DNA from: PBB1 sp031390425
GTDB taxonomy: Bacteria > Pseudomonadota > Gammaproteobacteria > Burkholderiales > Burkholderiaceae_C
DNA: 16,363 nucleotides
Assembly (NCBI GenBank): GCA_031390425.1
Contig: JANMTL010000025.1
Location: forward strand, 1 to 16,363
Reading direction: 5' to 3'
A program made the translations under genes and the position numbers. Every line of letters begins with the position of its first letter. Positions within the stretch are counted from its first letter, which is position 1. A model generated the notes under the pieces. The model saw only the letters and a list, made by a program, of their open reading frames with translations. It searched no databases and was not told the origin of the DNA. Positions 14,973-16,363 of this stretch are shown piece by piece.

Positions 14973-15824
14973 TTAAATCTTGTGGCGCGCCGCGTTCAGT
15001 TGCTGCCGCGTTGCCTCGGCCACCCGCCGAGCCGCTTCGGCGAAATCATCCCCCGCACTCGCATACAGCACCGCGCGAGACGAGTTGACGGCGATCGGCC
15101 CGGTCGTTCGGCCGGCCTCAGAGCGCCAGCCCGCGCGCACCGTCGCCGCCGCATCTCCGCCCTGCGCGCCGACACCCGGAATCAGCAGCGGCAGCGTCGG
15201 CGCCAGTTCGCGCACGCGCTCGATCTCGTCCGGAAAGGTCGCGCCGACCACCAGACCCAGCTGGCCGGTGCGGTTCCACGGGCCTTGCGCGAGCCGGGCG
15301 ATGTGTTCGTACAGCAGGTCACCGGGTCCGCCGTCGGCGCCGACGATGCGCTGCGCCTGCAGATCCGACCCACCGGGGTTCGACGTGCGACACAGCAGGA
15401 TCAAGCCCTTGTCGGCGTAATCGAGATAGGGTTCGATCGAGTCGTGCCCCATGAACGGCGACAGCGTGACCGCATCGGCCCGGTAGCGCTCGAACGCCTC
15501 GCGGGCGTACTGCTGCGCGGTGCTGCCGATGTCGCCACGCTTCGCGTCGAGGATCACCGGCACGGCCGGTGCGACCGCATGGATGTGCGCAATCAGCGCC
15601 TCCAACTGGTCCTCGGCGCGGTGCGCCGCGAAATACGCAATCTGCGGCTTGAACGCGATCGCCAGGTCTTTCGTCGCATGGACGATCGCCGCGCAGAAAT
15701 CGTAGAGGCGGCCGGCATCGCCCTTCCATGCGCCAGGGAACTTCGACGGTTCGGGGTCGAGGCCGATGCAGAGCAGGGAGTTGTTCTGTGACTCGGCGGC
15801 GAGCAGTTGGTCGATGAAGGTCAT
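14973..15824 (-). CDS. pyrF: Orotidine 5'-phosphate decarboxylase, type 2
   Basis: This 283-residue enzyme catalyses the last step of de novo UMP synthesis, the decarboxylation of OMP to UMP, in the cytoplasm. The catalytic DAKRGDIGST stands at 93-102. Other conserved parts are LLCIGLDPEPSKFP at 17-30, AFKPQIAYF at 57-65, LSPFMGHDSIEPYL at 121-134, CRTSNPGGSDLQ at 145-156, PGVGAQGGD at 216-224 and NSSRAVLYAS at 247-256. This pattern and the length are typical of the type 2 (about 270-residue) subfamily found in mycobacteria, Myxococcus and beta-proteobacteria. The ATG at 15824 overlaps the stop of hicB as ATGA. Upstream in-frame sequence to 15986 lies over hicB in another frame and is not part of the protein. 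It is preceded by a toxin-antitoxin pair rather than by pyrimidine genes. Confidence 0.95.
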   Translation of the reverse strand: MTFIDQLLAAESQNNSLLCIGLDPEPSKFPGAWKGDAGRLYDFCAAIVHATKDLAIAFKPQIAYFAAHRAEDQLEALIAHIHAVAPAVPVILDAKRGDIGSTAQQYAREAFERYRADAVTLSPFMGHDSIEPYLDYADKGLILLCRTSNPGGSDLQAQRIVGADGGPGDLLYEHIARLAQGPWNRTGQLGLVVGATFPDEIERVRELAPTLPLLIPGVGAQGGDAAATVRAGWRSEAGRTTGPIAVNSSRAVLYASAGDDFAEAARRVAEATRQQLNAARHKI

Positions 15825-16156
15825 GAAGACGCGACCCGCTCTTGCAAGGCCTCTTGAGCCAGCGTGTTGATGCTTTTGCCTTGCGCCTGCGCTTCGATCG
15901 CCAGCTTCTCGTGCAGCTCGGGCGGAATGCGTAGGTTGAATTTGCCAGAAAAATGGCGGCGAGGCGCGATGCCCTTTTCCTCGCACACGTCAAGAAACAC
16001 CTGGAGGGATTTCTTGAACTCGGCGCGTAACTCCTTCGGGTTCTTGCCGTAGAAGTCGGCCCCACCGCTGAGGCCGAGAATCTCGCCCCGAAACAGTTCC
16101 AGGTCGTCGTCGTATTCGATCTTGGCGTGGTACCCGTCCACGGTCATGGTGTTCAT
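15821..16156 (-). CDS. hicB: HicB-family antitoxin with ribbon-helix-helix C-terminus
   Basis: This 111-residue protein has the HicB arrangement. The N-terminal partly degraded RNase-H-like fold includes YHAKIEYDDDLELFRGEILGL (9-29) and ADFYGKNPKELRAEFKKSLQVFLD (33-56). The C-terminal ribbon-helix-helix DNA-binding segment is KFNLRIPPELHEKLAIEAQAQGKSINTLAQEAL (72-104). HicB binds and blocks HicA, and its DNA-binding part typically represses the hicAB promoter. The ATG at 16156 overlaps the hicA stop as ATGA; a second ATG nine bases inside is possible. Its own stop overlaps the pyrF start, again as ATGA. Length is typical (about 110). If HicB represses its operon, it would also influence pyrF, provided there is no internal promoter; that last step is inference. 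Confidence 0.9.
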   Translation of the reverse strand: MNTMTVDGYHAKIEYDDDLELFRGEILGLSGGADFYGKNPKELRAEFKKSLQVFLDVCEEKGIAPRRHFSGKFNLRIPPELHEKLAIEAQAQGKSINTLAQEALQERVASS

Positions 16157-16363
16157 GGCTCGACTCCGTGCTGCTCCAACCACTTGCGAATGCTGGCGAT
16201 CGCGCCCTTGTCCGTGTGCGGAGACGGATGGGGTCGGTGAAACACCCGAACCTCCTCGAACAAGACCACGGCGACGCGACTGCCTTCCTGCTCGCTGATC
16301 TCGGCGCCCAACTCGGCAAACAGCGCCTCGATGTCTCGCCACGGCACGTTGCCGCTGGTGGGG
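16153..16363 (-). CDS. hicA: HicA-family toxin, 5' end cut by the window edge
   Basis: About 69 C-terminal residues are visible. They start with PTSGNVPWRDIEALFAELG and continue EISEQEGSRVAVVLFEEVRVFHRPHPSPHTDKGAI, ending RKWLEQHGVEP. This matches the proteobacterial HicA subfamily with a PWRDIE segment and an FHRPHP core, which has a dsRBD-like fold. HicA enzymes cleave mRNA and are neutralised by the HicB encoded next to them. The region where E. coli HicA has its catalytic His (GSNH) reads GSRV here, so the active residue may differ or lie at one of the FHRPHP histidines. The GTG at 16347 is internal to the family sequence, so the true start lies beyond the window. The gene overlaps hicB by four bases. 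Confidence 0.85.
   Translation of the reverse strand, partial: PTSGNVPWRDIEALFAELGAEISEQEGSRVAVVLFEEVRVFHRPHPSPHTDKGAIASIRKWLEQHGVEP

Noticed and set aside
15825..15986. N-terminal extension of pyrF
   Set aside because: It lies over hicB in another frame. The type-2 enzyme normally starts at the MTFIDQLLAAE segment.

Overview
The window is compact, very high-GC chromosomal DNA with genes on both strands. It suggests a Gram-negative beta-proteobacterium, probably of the Burkholderiales (Leptothrix/Rubrivivax/Methylibium-like). The reasons are codon use with almost only G or C in third positions, a Kdo-hydroxylase-type lipopolysaccharide (LPS) gene, DUF938 and YgjP-type housekeeping genes, and a type-2 pyrF. 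This placement is inference. I see no rRNA, tRNA, CRISPR array, insertion sequence or phage gene.

Layout. (1) 1-1755: the 3' end of an unrecognised plus-strand gene faces a minus-strand group. That group is a possible 42-residue membrane miniprotein, a DUF938 methyltransferase and a YgjP-like zinc metallopeptidase; the last two share an ATGA overlap. (2) 1756-2715: a sparse stretch, then an FMN-dependent NADH-azoreductase/quinone reductase. (3) 2779-9482: a cell-envelope glycosylation block. The minus strand carries, in transcription order, a polyprenyl-phosphate GT2 glycosyltransferase, an LPG-synthase-TM/UPF0104 membrane protein, a GT4 glycosyltransferase and a Kdo 3-hydroxylase. Divergent from these is a GT39/ArnT-like membrane glycosyltransferase, whose 3' end overlaps a convergent UDP-glucuronate-epimerase-like gene. 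(4) 9585-11635: a geranylgeranyl-reductase-family flavoprotein followed by a YafJ-like class II glutamine amidotransferase. (5) 11661-14905: a membrane-anchored parallel beta-helix protein divergent from a large M14 zinc carboxypeptidase. (6) 14973-16363: hicA (cut by the window edge), hicB and pyrF on the minus strand, each joined to the next by an ATGA overlap.

How the genes may work together. The envelope block has the parts expected of a lipid-linked sugar modification of LPS. The epimerase would make a nucleotide uronic acid such as UDP-GalA. The GT2 enzyme would move the sugar to undecaprenyl phosphate, the UPF0104 protein could help it cross the membrane, and the GT39 enzyme would transfer it to lipid A or core on the periplasmic side. 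The Kdo hydroxylase and the GT4 enzyme would act on the inner core. This resembles the Rhizobium Rgt system in logic but is inferred from family membership and order only. The other unusual arrangement is a toxin-antitoxin pair translationally overlapped with pyrF, an essential-pathway pyrimidine gene.
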